From the NCBI RefSeq assembly GCF_014698035.1, contig NZ_JACJSF010000085.1, positions 1-34,685 of the forward strand: a stretch of 34,685 nt of DNA, written 5' to 3'. A program made the position numbers and the translations under genes. This DNA comes from Desmonostoc muscorum FACHB-395 (GTDB lineage Bacteria; Cyanobacteriota; Cyanobacteriia; Cyanobacteriales; Nostocaceae). The notes below the pieces were generated by a model. It worked only from the letters and a program-made list of their open reading frames with translations, had not been told where the DNA came from and ran no database searches. Positions 1-6,641 of this stretch are shown one piece after another. Position 1 is the first letter of the stretch; each line of letters begins with the position of its first letter.

Positions 1-107
1 GATTTTTTCAACTTCAAATGATTGTTAATAATCTGACTTGCTCAATTTTTCAAAACTTCAATATCCCTTATTTCTATTTTTCCTCTGCCTAGAGTGACAA
101 AAGAGGG

Positions 108-1418
108 TTAAGATTCTGGAACGATCGCAGCGCCATCTCTAAGATTGAGCAACCCTGAGGTAATAACTTTATCTTCTGGTTGTAATCCTTCAAGAACTTG
201 GTAATTATTATCTTTGATTTCGCCTAGTTTCACGCGCTTTTGTCGAGCTACTTGTTGAGATACACCTTGGGGAGATGTTTCGGTTTCAACTACATACACA
301 AAAGTGTCGCCACCTACACGAGTCATTGCTGTTGTGGGGATTAAAATTCCGGGGCGCTGATTCCAAAACACTCTAGCCCTTACCAATTGATCTGCACGTA
401 GCTGACCGTTAGGATTGTCAAAAAGTGCTTTGATAAGTATCCCTTGTGTTTCGTTATTAGCAGTAGGCGCAATGAAAAATACTCTACTTCTACCCAGCTT
501 TTGACCTTGTGTATTCATTACTTCAACTGGCATTCCCTTACGCAATTGCGGCCCTTGCTGTAGTGGCACAGAGATGTTGACTTCTAAAGGCCGATTTTGC
601 GTGAGATTAACTAATTGTGTGGAAGTATTAACTAAATCACCTACTTTCACAGCCATGTTGCCAACTGTGCCACTAAAGGGAGCGGTAATTTTGTCAGATT
701 GGATTTGTTGTGTTTGAGTATTTACATTAGCTTGCTGTAAGGTTCTTTCAGCCTGCAATATATTGGCTCTTTGGGCTTGAATCCTGGAATCAATTGCATC
801 AAGACTAGTTTTAGCATTGGCAAGTCGATCAGCAAACTGATTGCGAGTCTGTCGAGAAACGGCTCCTTGTTCAGCTAGAGTGGAATATTTTTCGTAGGTT
901 TGCTGATACAATTGCACATTCTCAACGTATGATGCTCGTTGGGCTTCTAGAGATTTCAGTACAGTGCGGGCAGTTTCCAGTTGCAATAAAAATGCTTGAG
1001 GCGCAGCATTGTTAGGAGCGATCGCTGCTTGTGGTGTACGATCTACCTGGATAATTGCCGCTCCCTCGGCTACTGGATCTCCCGATTTCACAAATATTTG
1101 GCTAACTTGACCCTGAATCCTCGGCTGGAGGATGACTGAGCGCTGGGATTTTAGGCTAGCAATAAAATCTGAACTTTCCTCAATTATGCCGCTTTGTACT
1201 GTGGATACTTTGACTCTTACCCCTTGAGGTTGAGCGTTAGTAGTTGAAGGCGCTGAATTTTGCGGAGTGAGCAAACGCCAAACGAGAGCTGTTCCGCCCC
1301 CTAACAATAGTAGTGCTGCTAAAAATAACCAAAGCCACCGCCGTTTTCCAGAAGGTGGCTCAAATGAGGTTTGTGGAGCTTTTTCTCCAAAATCAGTTTG
1401 AGGCTCAGGGGATGTCAT
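108..1418 (-). CDS. HlyD/AcrA-type membrane fusion protein of an efflux system
   Basis: Periplasmic adaptor that would join an inner-membrane pump (RND or ABC type) to an outer-membrane channel. The 436-residue product has one N-terminal membrane anchor (about residues 27-50), then a split biotinyl-lipoyl-like domain (about 95-127, resuming near 240-275) separated by a long Gln/Ala-rich coiled-coil hairpin (about 140-235), and a C-terminal beta-barrel/membrane-proximal region ending in a typical GLQPEDKVITSGLLNLRDGA segment. The length is normal for the family. No pump gene is visible; it would be expected beyond the left edge, since the gene points that way and only 107 bases remain. The family is clear from domain order; the substrate cannot be read from sequence. 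Confidence 0.9.
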   Translation of the reverse strand: MTSPEPQTDFGEKAPQTSFEPPSGKRRWLWLFLAALLLLGGGTALVWRLLTPQNSAPSTTNAQPQGVRVKVSTVQSGIIEESSDFIASLKSQRSVILQPRIQGQVSQIFVKSGDPVAEGAAIIQVDRTPQAAIAPNNAAPQAFLLQLETARTVLKSLEAQRASYVENVQLYQQTYEKYSTLAEQGAVSRQTRNQFADRLANAKTSLDAIDSRIQAQRANILQAERTLQQANVNTQTQQIQSDKITAPFSGTVGNMAVKVGDLVNTSTQLVNLTQNRPLEVNISVPLQQGPQLRKGMPVEVMNTQGQKLGRSRVFFIAPTANNETQGILIKALFDNPNGQLRADQLVRARVFWNQRPGILIPTTAMTRVGGDTFVYVVETETSPQGVSQQVARQKRVKLGEIKDNNYQVLEGLQPEDKVITSGLLNLRDGAAIVPES

Positions 1419-1848
1419 GGCTTATGAGGATAAGGAACAAATTAACTAGAATTCAATCAAAATTTCATCTGTTTATCTTGAAATTACTGATTTAGCATGA
1501 GGTTTTGTGGCAAATTATGTGTTACCCCATCCAAATATACAGTTTTGGTGATTCTGTCTTAATCTACCGAAAGGTGAATCCGTTCCTTAAAACCTATGCA
1601 AATCTCAATTGTTCCTCAAAAAGATAGATATCGTTATGCCGAAACTATGCAAGCAGACTTGCACATAAGAGAACTTCAACAAATAAATTGTCGATATGCA
1701 CAATAGACATCTCCAAAAATTAAATATGCGTTAACCAGAACCCTTGTAGAGACGTAGCAGTGCTACGTCTCTACATTCTTTTTCGGAGATGTCTAATTTA
1801 TCAATTGTGCCTACATCATTTTTTTAGATGTCTAACCAGCACCTTTGT
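1419..1848. other. Intergenic region, AT-rich, no gene seen
   Basis: This gap between two minus-strand genes holds the upstream region of the membrane fusion gene and, in its right half, a nested palindromic element listed separately. A 60-codon ORF that starts inside the fusion-protein gene and runs into the gap is an antisense shadow. No recognisable coding remnant was found. Confidence 0.6.
1698..1810. repeat. Nested inverted repeat, small MITE-like or foldback element
   Basis: Three concentric pairs of arms are visible. The inner pair is a perfect 14-bp hairpin (1746-1759 with 1761-1774, GTAGAGACGTAGCA and its complement around a single G). The middle pair is AGACATCTCC/GGAGATGTCT (1705-1714 with 1785-1794). 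The outer pair is GCACAAT/ATTGTGC (1698-1704 with 1804-1810). The whole region could fold into one long interrupted stem-loop. It lies just past the 3' end of the SLH gene, so it may also act in termination. A dispersed cyanobacterial repeat is the likeliest identity, but no second full copy is in the window. Confidence 0.65.
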
Positions 1849-4005
1849 TCAACTCACTGTAATCACAGTTCCCGCACTCTCATTAGCCAATCTATCCACC
1901 GCACATACAGCATAAGTTCCCGCTTCTTGAACGGTAGCAAAGGTTGTGCCAGCAGACAAAATTCGCTGAATTGTCCAAGTATCGCCAGTTTGCCGATAAA
2001 GTGTCCAAGAACGAACTGGCTGATTATCTCCAGGCTGCCAACTCAGTTTGCGGTTATTGACTTGTAATCCAATGGGTGGAGGGGGTGGCGTTGTATCTTG
2101 CCAAGGCAAAGTTGGCGGTAGCGCAGGTTTGTTATAAAGCAGACTTTGGAATTTATCAGCAATGCCCTGACTATTTTCCGTTAAAACACCGAGATTAAAG
2201 AAGATATTGCCCAGTGACAACCGTCCAGCTTGGCTACGACTAATTTTCACCTGCTTTTCAATCTCATCACTCTCTCGACTCTTGTTGCTTGGTTCTGTCA
2301 AATTGTTACCAGCGTAAACGTGTCTTTGTTTTGTATTTACCTGTGTCCACCACTGTAGCAACGCTGAATAACTTTGTTGTGTTTGATCTGTGCGCCAGTA
2401 AAGTTGAGGTGCAATATAGTCAATCCACCCTTCTTCTAACCATTTTTTCGAGTCGGCATACAACACATTGTAAGCATCTAACCCAGTAATGCCAGCAGGT
2501 TGTCCGGGGCGATAAATCCCAAAGGGGCTGATACCAAATTTCACATCGGGTTTGGCTGCTTTAATTCCCTGCCAGAGACGCTGTACCATTTTGTTAACAT
2601 TGTCCCGTCGCCAGTCACCAAGGTTGAGTGAACCACCAGCTGCTTGATATGCAGCATAAGTTTTGTTATCGGGGAAAGGTTGCCCCTCGATAGGATATGG
2701 ATAAAAATAATCATCTAAGTGAATGCCATCAACATCGTAGCGCTTCACTACATCGAGAATGACGTTGTAAGCTCTATCTTGAACTATTTTCAATCCTGGG
2801 TCCATCCAGCGTTGAGTTTTCCACAAATAAACGCTTTCTGGATTAGTAGCTGCTATGTGGGGACGTACTGTTTTCGCTGGGTCGGTGGAAGTGCTGGCGC
2901 GGTAAGGGTTGAACCAAGCATGGAGTTCAATATTACGCTTATGACATTCTGCGATCGCAAACGCTAAAGGATCGTAAAATGGTTCTGGTGCTTTCCCCTG
3001 AGTTCCTGTAATCCAAGCACTCCAAGGCTCTAATTGCGATTCATATAAAGCGTCTCCCTCTGGTCGCACCTGAAAGATCAGGGCATTGAAGTTTAGCGCT
3101 TGTAATTTAGTAATAATCTCAGTGAGTTCAGCTTTCTGTTGAGCAACAGAAAGTCCTGGCTTGGAAGGCCAATCACCATTCCACACAGATACTACCCACG
3201 CCCCTCGGAATTCCCGACTATGATTTACCCTAACGCTACCGACAGGTGCGGGTGTGGGTATAGGTATTGGCGTTGGCGTTGGCGTTGGCGTTGGCGTTGG
3301 TGTTGGTATTGGCGTTGGTGTTGGCGTTGGTGTTGGCGTTGGCGTTGGTGTTGGTATTGGCGTTGGTATTGGCGTTGGCGTTGGTGTTAGTGTTGGCGGC
3401 TGCACTAAGTAACTAGAGGCAATTTTTTCCGCTTTGCCTAAATACACCAAAGCTTGATAAATAATTACTGCTACATCTGCACGGGTAGCTGCAAGATTGG
3501 GATTGAGTAATTTGATATTTGGAAAACTAACCACTAATCCAGCACTAGTGGCAATAGCTACCTGATTTCTCCCATACGCAGGAATCTGAATCGAATCTTG
3601 ATAAATTTGTGGGAGTGTTGAGAGGAGGTCTGGTTTTACCTTGGTGGCAATTTCTAAGCCCGCTACCAAGGAAATTAAAACTTCCGCCCTAGTAATTCGC
3701 TCGACGGGGCGGAAACTTTTATCAGGAAACCCGCTAATAAATGCTTTTTCGTAAGCTGTTTGAATGGCAGCTGCTGCCCAATAATTTATTGGTACATCCA
3801 CAAAAGGTACATATTGCCGCTTCTTGGTAACTGTGCCAAATGCGTTGGCGATGATGGCGGCAAATTCAGCACGAGTGAGTGAGTTATCGGGTCGATATGT
3901 GCCATTCGGCGACCCACTGACAATACCACGTTGGGCTAAGGCTGTAATAAATAAGCGTGCCCAATGGTTTTGGATATCCGAGAAGGGAGTAGCAATAGAT
4001 ACCAT
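1849..4005 (-). CDS. S-layer homology protein with GHL10/DUF187 glycoside-hydrolase-like domain
   Basis: Probable cell-surface enzyme attached through SLH domains. The 718-residue product has three SLH repeats (about residues 5-55, 65-115 and 135-185, each with a TRAE/TRAD-like motif), a Thr-Pro/Ile-Pro linker (about 204-254), a GHL10 (DUF187) catalytic-type TIM barrel (about 265-600, starting REFRGAWVVSVWNGDWPSKP and containing DVDGIHLDDYFYPYP), and a C-terminal fibronectin-III-like domain (about 640-718). GHL10 proteins are thought to act on polysaccharide or peptidoglycan, but the substrate is unknown. The N terminus enters the first SLH directly with no Sec signal peptide, and an in-frame TAG lies 15 bases upstream of the ATG, so a longer start is excluded. 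Export would need another route or an N-terminal rearrangement. Confidence 0.88.
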   Translation of the reverse strand: MVSIATPFSDIQNHWARLFITALAQRGIVSGSPNGTYRPDNSLTRAEFAAIIANAFGTVTKKRQYVPFVDVPINYWAAAAIQTAYEKAFISGFPDKSFRPVERITRAEVLISLVAGLEIATKVKPDLLSTLPQIYQDSIQIPAYGRNQVAIATSAGLVVSFPNIKLLNPNLAATRADVAVIIYQALVYLGKAEKIASSYLVQPPTLTPTPTPIPTPIPTPTPTPTPTPTPTPIPTPTPTPTPTPTPIPIPTPAPVGSVRVNHSREFRGAWVVSVWNGDWPSKPGLSVAQQKAELTEIITKLQALNFNALIFQVRPEGDALYESQLEPWSAWITGTQGKAPEPFYDPLAFAIAECHKRNIELHAWFNPYRASTSTDPAKTVRPHIAATNPESVYLWKTQRWMDPGLKIVQDRAYNVILDVVKRYDVDGIHLDDYFYPYPIEGQPFPDNKTYAAYQAAGGSLNLGDWRRDNVNKMVQRLWQGIKAAKPDVKFGISPFGIYRPGQPAGITGLDAYNVLYADSKKWLEEGWIDYIAPQLYWRTDQTQQSYSALLQWWTQVNTKQRHVYAGNNLTEPSNKSRESDEIEKQVKISRSQAGRLSLGNIFFNLGVLTENSQGIADKFQSLLYNKPALPPTLPWQDTTPPPPPIGLQVNNRKLSWQPGDNQPVRSWTLYRQTGDTWTIQRILSAGTTFATVQEAGTYAVCAVDRLANESAGTVITVS
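3244..3396 (-). repeat. Hexanucleotide tandem repeat encoding the Thr-Pro linker
   Basis: About 25 copies of a 6-bp unit (GGCGTT, GGTGTT or GGTATT on the plus strand) encode alternating Thr-Pro and Ile-Pro dipeptides between the SLH and hydrolase-like domains. The unit is a multiple of three, so slippage would change linker length without breaking the frame. The Trp/Arg-rich ORF on the opposite strand is an artefact of this repeat. Confidence 0.9.
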
Positions 4006-4022
4006 CGAAGATTGCAGCTAGC

Positions 4023-4096
4023 TGGCCTTGATTTTGATTTCCTTAGTTAATTTAGCAATTTTCTTGGCGTAGGCGTAGCCCAACCTAGGCATCGCT
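4023..4096. repeat. Dispersed intergenic repeat, copy A
   Basis: A stretch reading CTTGATTTTG..TT..CTT.GTTAATTTAGCAAT and ending in GGCATCGCTG matches copy B at about 9461-9520. Copy A has an additional segment with GCGTAGGCGTAGC (4067-4079), whose complement recurs at 15708-15720 inside a coding sequence. This resembles the short dispersed repeats known in Nostoc genomes. Confidence 0.55.
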
Positions 4097-4183
4097 GCTG
4101 CAATCTCTTAGTAAACTTTGACGATTCAAATTTAGAAATGGGCCATTGGGCATTGCTTTTTCCTATTCCCCATTTCCCATCTA

Positions 4184-4756
4184 CTAAGTAGGATTTGCAG
4201 CTTCGTTAGTAGGATTTGAGGTAGAACGCGCATTCAATGACAGCATTACGCGTGAAATGCCAGTGAAAATAATGCTGATACCAACTAGTGTACCAAGAAG
4301 CCAGGGCGCATTGAAGGGCCACTGGAACCAAATCATTGCACCTAAGACCAGTGTAATAATGCCATCACCTAGTATCCACGTCCAGTTCTCTTGCGGACGT
4401 AACTTGAATGCCAGAATTAACTCGAATGTACCTTCAGCCAGTAAAAAGCTGCCAAGCAACAGAGTCAGTGTGAGAATACCTGTAAAAGGATAAACAAACA
4501 GCATTATACCCGTTGCAATATAGAGTCCGCTCAATAGAAGTTTCCAAATAAAACCTCCTTGGTGGCGGGTTTGAGTGGCATAAACTAGTTTTGTAAATCC
4601 GGCGAAAATCAAAATTACTGCAATCCAAGTCTCAGCGAATAAGGTCGAGAGGTTAGGCGCTGCGATCGCAATCACCCCCAAAACACTTAGGAGAACACCA
4701 CTTATCAGCGCTCCATTAACATCCTTGTTAATATTTCTAGAAACGTCAGTTGTCAT
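4184..4756 (-). CDS. HdeD/DUF308 family membrane protein
   Basis: Small integral membrane protein of the HdeD-like family, whose E. coli member is linked to acid resistance; its molecular role is not established. The 190 residues form about six hydrophobic helices (near 15-33, 42-60, 71-90, 94-117, 126-145 and 151-173) with a short polar Asn/Thr-rich tail, the usual length for the family. The paired repeats with GxxLxxxG-type motifs (GVLLSVLGVIAI, LAEGTFELILAF) support the call. The gene lies 104 bases downstream of a DUF1400 gene on the same strand. A perfect 9-bp hairpin covers its ribosome binding site (separate entry), which suggests control at translation. Confidence 0.85.
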   Translation of the reverse strand: MTTDVSRNINKDVNGALISGVLLSVLGVIAIAAPNLSTLFAETWIAVILIFAGFTKLVYATQTRHQGGFIWKLLLSGLYIATGIMLFVYPFTGILTLTLLLGSFLLAEGTFELILAFKLRPQENWTWILGDGIITLVLGAMIWFQWPFNAPWLLGTLVGISIIFTGISRVMLSLNARSTSNPTNEAANPT

Positions 4757-4764
4757 ATAAACTT

Positions 4765-4793
4765 TTCCCTAACTCTACAATTACGTTAGGGAA
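4765..4793 (-). promoter_or_regulatory. Hairpin burying the ribosome binding site of the HdeD-like gene
   Basis: On the minus strand the leader contains TTCCCTAAC, an 11-nt loop and GTTAGGGAA, a perfect 9-bp stem. The purine-rich AGGGA that best fits a Shine-Dalgarno sequence (plus coordinates 4766-4770, 9 nt before the ATG at 4756) lies in the downstream arm and would be paired. A role as terminator of the upstream DUF1400 gene is the alternative, but no U-tract follows on the minus strand. Confidence 0.45.
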
Positions 4794-4860
4794 TTTTTCA
4801 GTCACAGAATACAGCCCTAAGATAGACTCATGGGTATTAAATTTTAGCAGTAACTAGCCA

Positions 4861-5412
4861 TCATAAAAGTTCTGCCAGGCTGCTTAGACGTTCATAAACA
4901 GAGATGAGGCGATCGCCTTCAAGTTCAACAGAAGTATTAGGATAATTCTGAATGGCTCCAAGGAGTGTAACTTCACCATTTTGTTGAATAGATGTACTTA
5001 AAGCACTTCGTAGCGCCTGTTGATCTAGTTGTCCTGCGGGAGGATGAACTACTTCACCAATTTGGTTAACTAAAATTGGCCCTGCCCAGCTTGACAGTAA
5101 GTTATTTAAAAAGGCAGGATCGGCTTTTATTGGGGCTATCAATGCCTTACGAGCGACTGCGGGATCTTGTTTAGCCGCCTCCAAATAAGCTTGTAATGTG
5201 GGGGTAGTCTTGCCTGTTTCTGTAAACTGACTTAATTCTTGAACAGAAACTTGCCCCTGAAAAGTACCATACTTTAAAACAACTTGCTCGGCGGCATTAG
5301 CATTAGTAGTTGAGAGGAGAACAAAAGCACCTACGCCTAAAGCTACTGTTTGACTGAGTAACTTAGTAAATTTGCTATTGTTTAATCGATTGAAAATTTG
5401 AGAAATCTGCAT
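4861..5412 (-). CDS. Secreted DUF1400 (alpha/beta hydrolase-associated) protein
   Basis: Exported protein of unknown function. From the ATG at 5412 the product is 183 residues with a signal peptide: a positively charged start, a hydrophobic core at about 18-33 and an Ala-x-Ala site (NANA before AEQ, near residue 40). The mature part (VVLKYG..QGQVSVQELSQFTETG) matches the DUF1400 domain, which in cyanobacteria occurs alone or in front of an alpha/beta hydrolase domain; here no hydrolase follows. A start 22 codons upstream is open but would put charged residues ahead of the signal peptide, so it is not preferred. The family is fairly clear; the function is unknown. Confidence 0.8.
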   Translation of the reverse strand: MQISQIFNRLNNSKFTKLLSQTVALGVGAFVLLSTTNANAAEQVVLKYGTFQGQVSVQELSQFTETGKTTPTLQAYLEAAKQDPAVARKALIAPIKADPAFLNNLLSSWAGPILVNQIGEVVHPPAGQLDQQALRSALSTSIQQNGEVTLLGAIQNYPNTSVELEGDRLISVYERLSSLAELL

Positions 5413-5465
5413 GTTGTCTAATATCCTAATGGTGTGGAGCGTACATAGTGCTAGAGATACATAAT

Positions 5466-5492
5466 TAGGGGTGTACATCGTGTACGCCCCTA
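5466..5492. repeat. Inverted repeat between two minus-strand genes
   Basis: TAGGGGTGTAC (5466-5476) pairs with GTACGCCCCTA (5482-5492) with one mismatch around a 5-nt loop. It lies between the small hypothetical gene and the DUF1400 gene. A terminator or a dispersed repeat are both possible; there is no clear T-tract. Confidence 0.45.
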
Positions 5493-5558
5493 TAGCCAGT
5501 TTATTTGTTGCAAATTTTTTTTGGAAATGGTGTTATCAAACTTGTTCATTAGACGAAG

Positions 5559-5750
5559 CTAATGAGGTAATATTGACTGATCTTCGTCTAAGGTTGGTGC
5601 AGGTATACCCAAATGCTTCCTTGCTGATTCTTCAGCTAGCTTTCGGTCTTGCTCGTTCTCGAACTGACTCTCATCTAACAAATGAGGGTTTTTTGCCGCT
5701 TCATCTCGGCTTGGTTTATAGCCATTTTTCCACCTGTACTTCCAGTCCAT
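5559..5750 (-). CDS. Small hypothetical protein, charged
   Basis: A 63-residue, very polar product (MDWKYRWKNGYKPSRDEAAK at its start, Asp/Glu-rich C-terminal half) with no membrane segment or signal peptide. Its composition looks like a real soluble protein rather than a random ORF, and the longer plus-strand ORF overlapping it has an implausible composition. No clear ribosome binding site is visible before the ATG and no family is recognised. Confidence 0.5.
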   Translation of the reverse strand: MDWKYRWKNGYKPSRDEAAKNPHLLDESQFENEQDRKLAEESARKHLGIPAPTLDEDQSILPH

Positions 5751-6082
5751 AATTTGAAAGGCAGATATACTGCAATTTGATTTCCTAGTTCTTCATAGTA
5801 GGCGCTGAATGGAATATGACACTCCTGCTATAGGTTGAAGAGGCTCATTCTGAGGGTACAAATTTTACATCATCTTAAAGTAAGAATACTCTATAACCTT
5901 AATTTTAAAGCAATCAGGAGTTGCGATCGCAAATTTAATAACTATTGTCATCTTCTGCGATCGCTGCTGAGTGTTATATAAAATTTCACACTTGCAGAAT
6001 TTGTTTGGTTTTATATTTTAATTCAAAAACCGATATGATAAATATTATTTTAGATATTGCCGAAACACAAAATAAGACAATT
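5751..6082. other. Intergenic region ahead of the toxin-antitoxin genes
   Basis: AT-rich spacer containing two HIP1 octamers (near 5924 and 5958). It should contain the promoter of the toxin-antitoxin pair. The antitoxin frame stays open upstream to about 5945, but that extension is rich in Cys, Ile and aromatic residues and does not look like the family N terminus. Confidence 0.4.
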
Positions 6083-6277
6083 ATGCTTAAAGAACAGATT
6101 ACACAAGAACTAGAAAAATTACCTGAACCTCTGTTACAGGAAATTTTAGATTTTGTTCAGTTTTTGCAAGCCAAGTACCAAAAAGATAAAACTTTAGAAA
6201 TTACCATTATGAGTGAATCATCACTGCAAAAAGATTGGTTAAGACCAGAGGAAGATTCAGCATGGCAGGATTTGTAA
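6083..6277 (+). CDS. DUF2281-type antitoxin
   Basis: Probable antitoxin of a type II toxin-antitoxin pair. The 64 residues from ATG 6083 begin MLKEQITQELEKLPEPLLQE, the characteristic DUF2281 helix (KEQ...ELEKLPEPLLQEILDFVQFLQ), followed by a polar tail ending WLRPEEDSAWQDL that would wrap the toxin. ATG 6035 in the same frame would add 16 residues and cannot be excluded. The last 16 bases overlap the start of the toxin gene, as expected for translational coupling. Such operons are normally repressed by the antitoxin-toxin complex, but no operator was identified. Confidence 0.8.
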   Translation: MLKEQITQELEKLPEPLLQEILDFVQFLQAKYQKDKTLEITIMSESSLQKDWLRPEEDSAWQDL

Positions 6278-6591
6278 AAGGTGATGTTGTTATTGTTCCA
6301 TTTCCATTTTCAGACTTAACTCAAACAAAACGTAGACCTGCTTTAGTTATTGCTACTCTTCAGGGAGATGATCTGATCCTTTGCCAAATTACAAGCCAAG
6401 CTGTTGGCGATATTTATGCTATTCAACTAGATAATAGTGATTTTAGTTACGGTCGATTAAATCAATCCAGTAATATCAGACCAAATCGAATTTTTACTGC
6501 TGATAAACAAATTGTTTTATATCAAGCAGGTCAAATAAAACTTGAAAAATTAACAGAGGTGATTAATAAAATTATTGAAATTCTACAGTAA
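6262..6591 (+). CDS. MazF/PemK-like toxin (endoribonuclease)
   Basis: Predicted type II toxin that cleaves RNA. The 109-residue product from ATG 6262 has the family's N-terminal beta-strand signature: GDVVIVPFPFSDLTQTKRRP (residues 6-25), followed by ALVIA, a central QI.S segment, and an SNIRPNRIFT segment that resembles the catalytic-core Thr/Ser strand. The length matches PemK/MazF proteins. It overlaps the antitoxin by 16 bases. Starting at the upstream in-frame GTG (6235) would add nine residues that do not resemble the family, so the ATG is preferred. Confidence 0.85.
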   Translation: MAGFVKGDVVIVPFPFSDLTQTKRRPALVIATLQGDDLILCQITSQAVGDIYAIQLDNSDFSYGRLNQSSNIRPNRIFTADKQIVLYQAGQIKLEKLTEVINKIIEILQ

Positions 6592-6641
6592 TCAAGACTG
6601 TAGTTATATCGAGTATTTGATTAAGTTGGACTGGTGTCAGC

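Noticed and set aside
3139..3390. Trp/Arg-rich ORF on the plus strand
   Set aside because: It is the antisense reading of the Thr-Pro hexamer repeat in the SLH gene.
3244..3396. Regular repeats as a possible CRISPR array
   Set aside because: Units are only 6 bp with no spacers and encode a protein linker.
5471..5752. 93-codon plus-strand ORF over the small hypothetical gene
   Set aside because: Composition is implausible and the minus-strand ORF looks more like a real protein.
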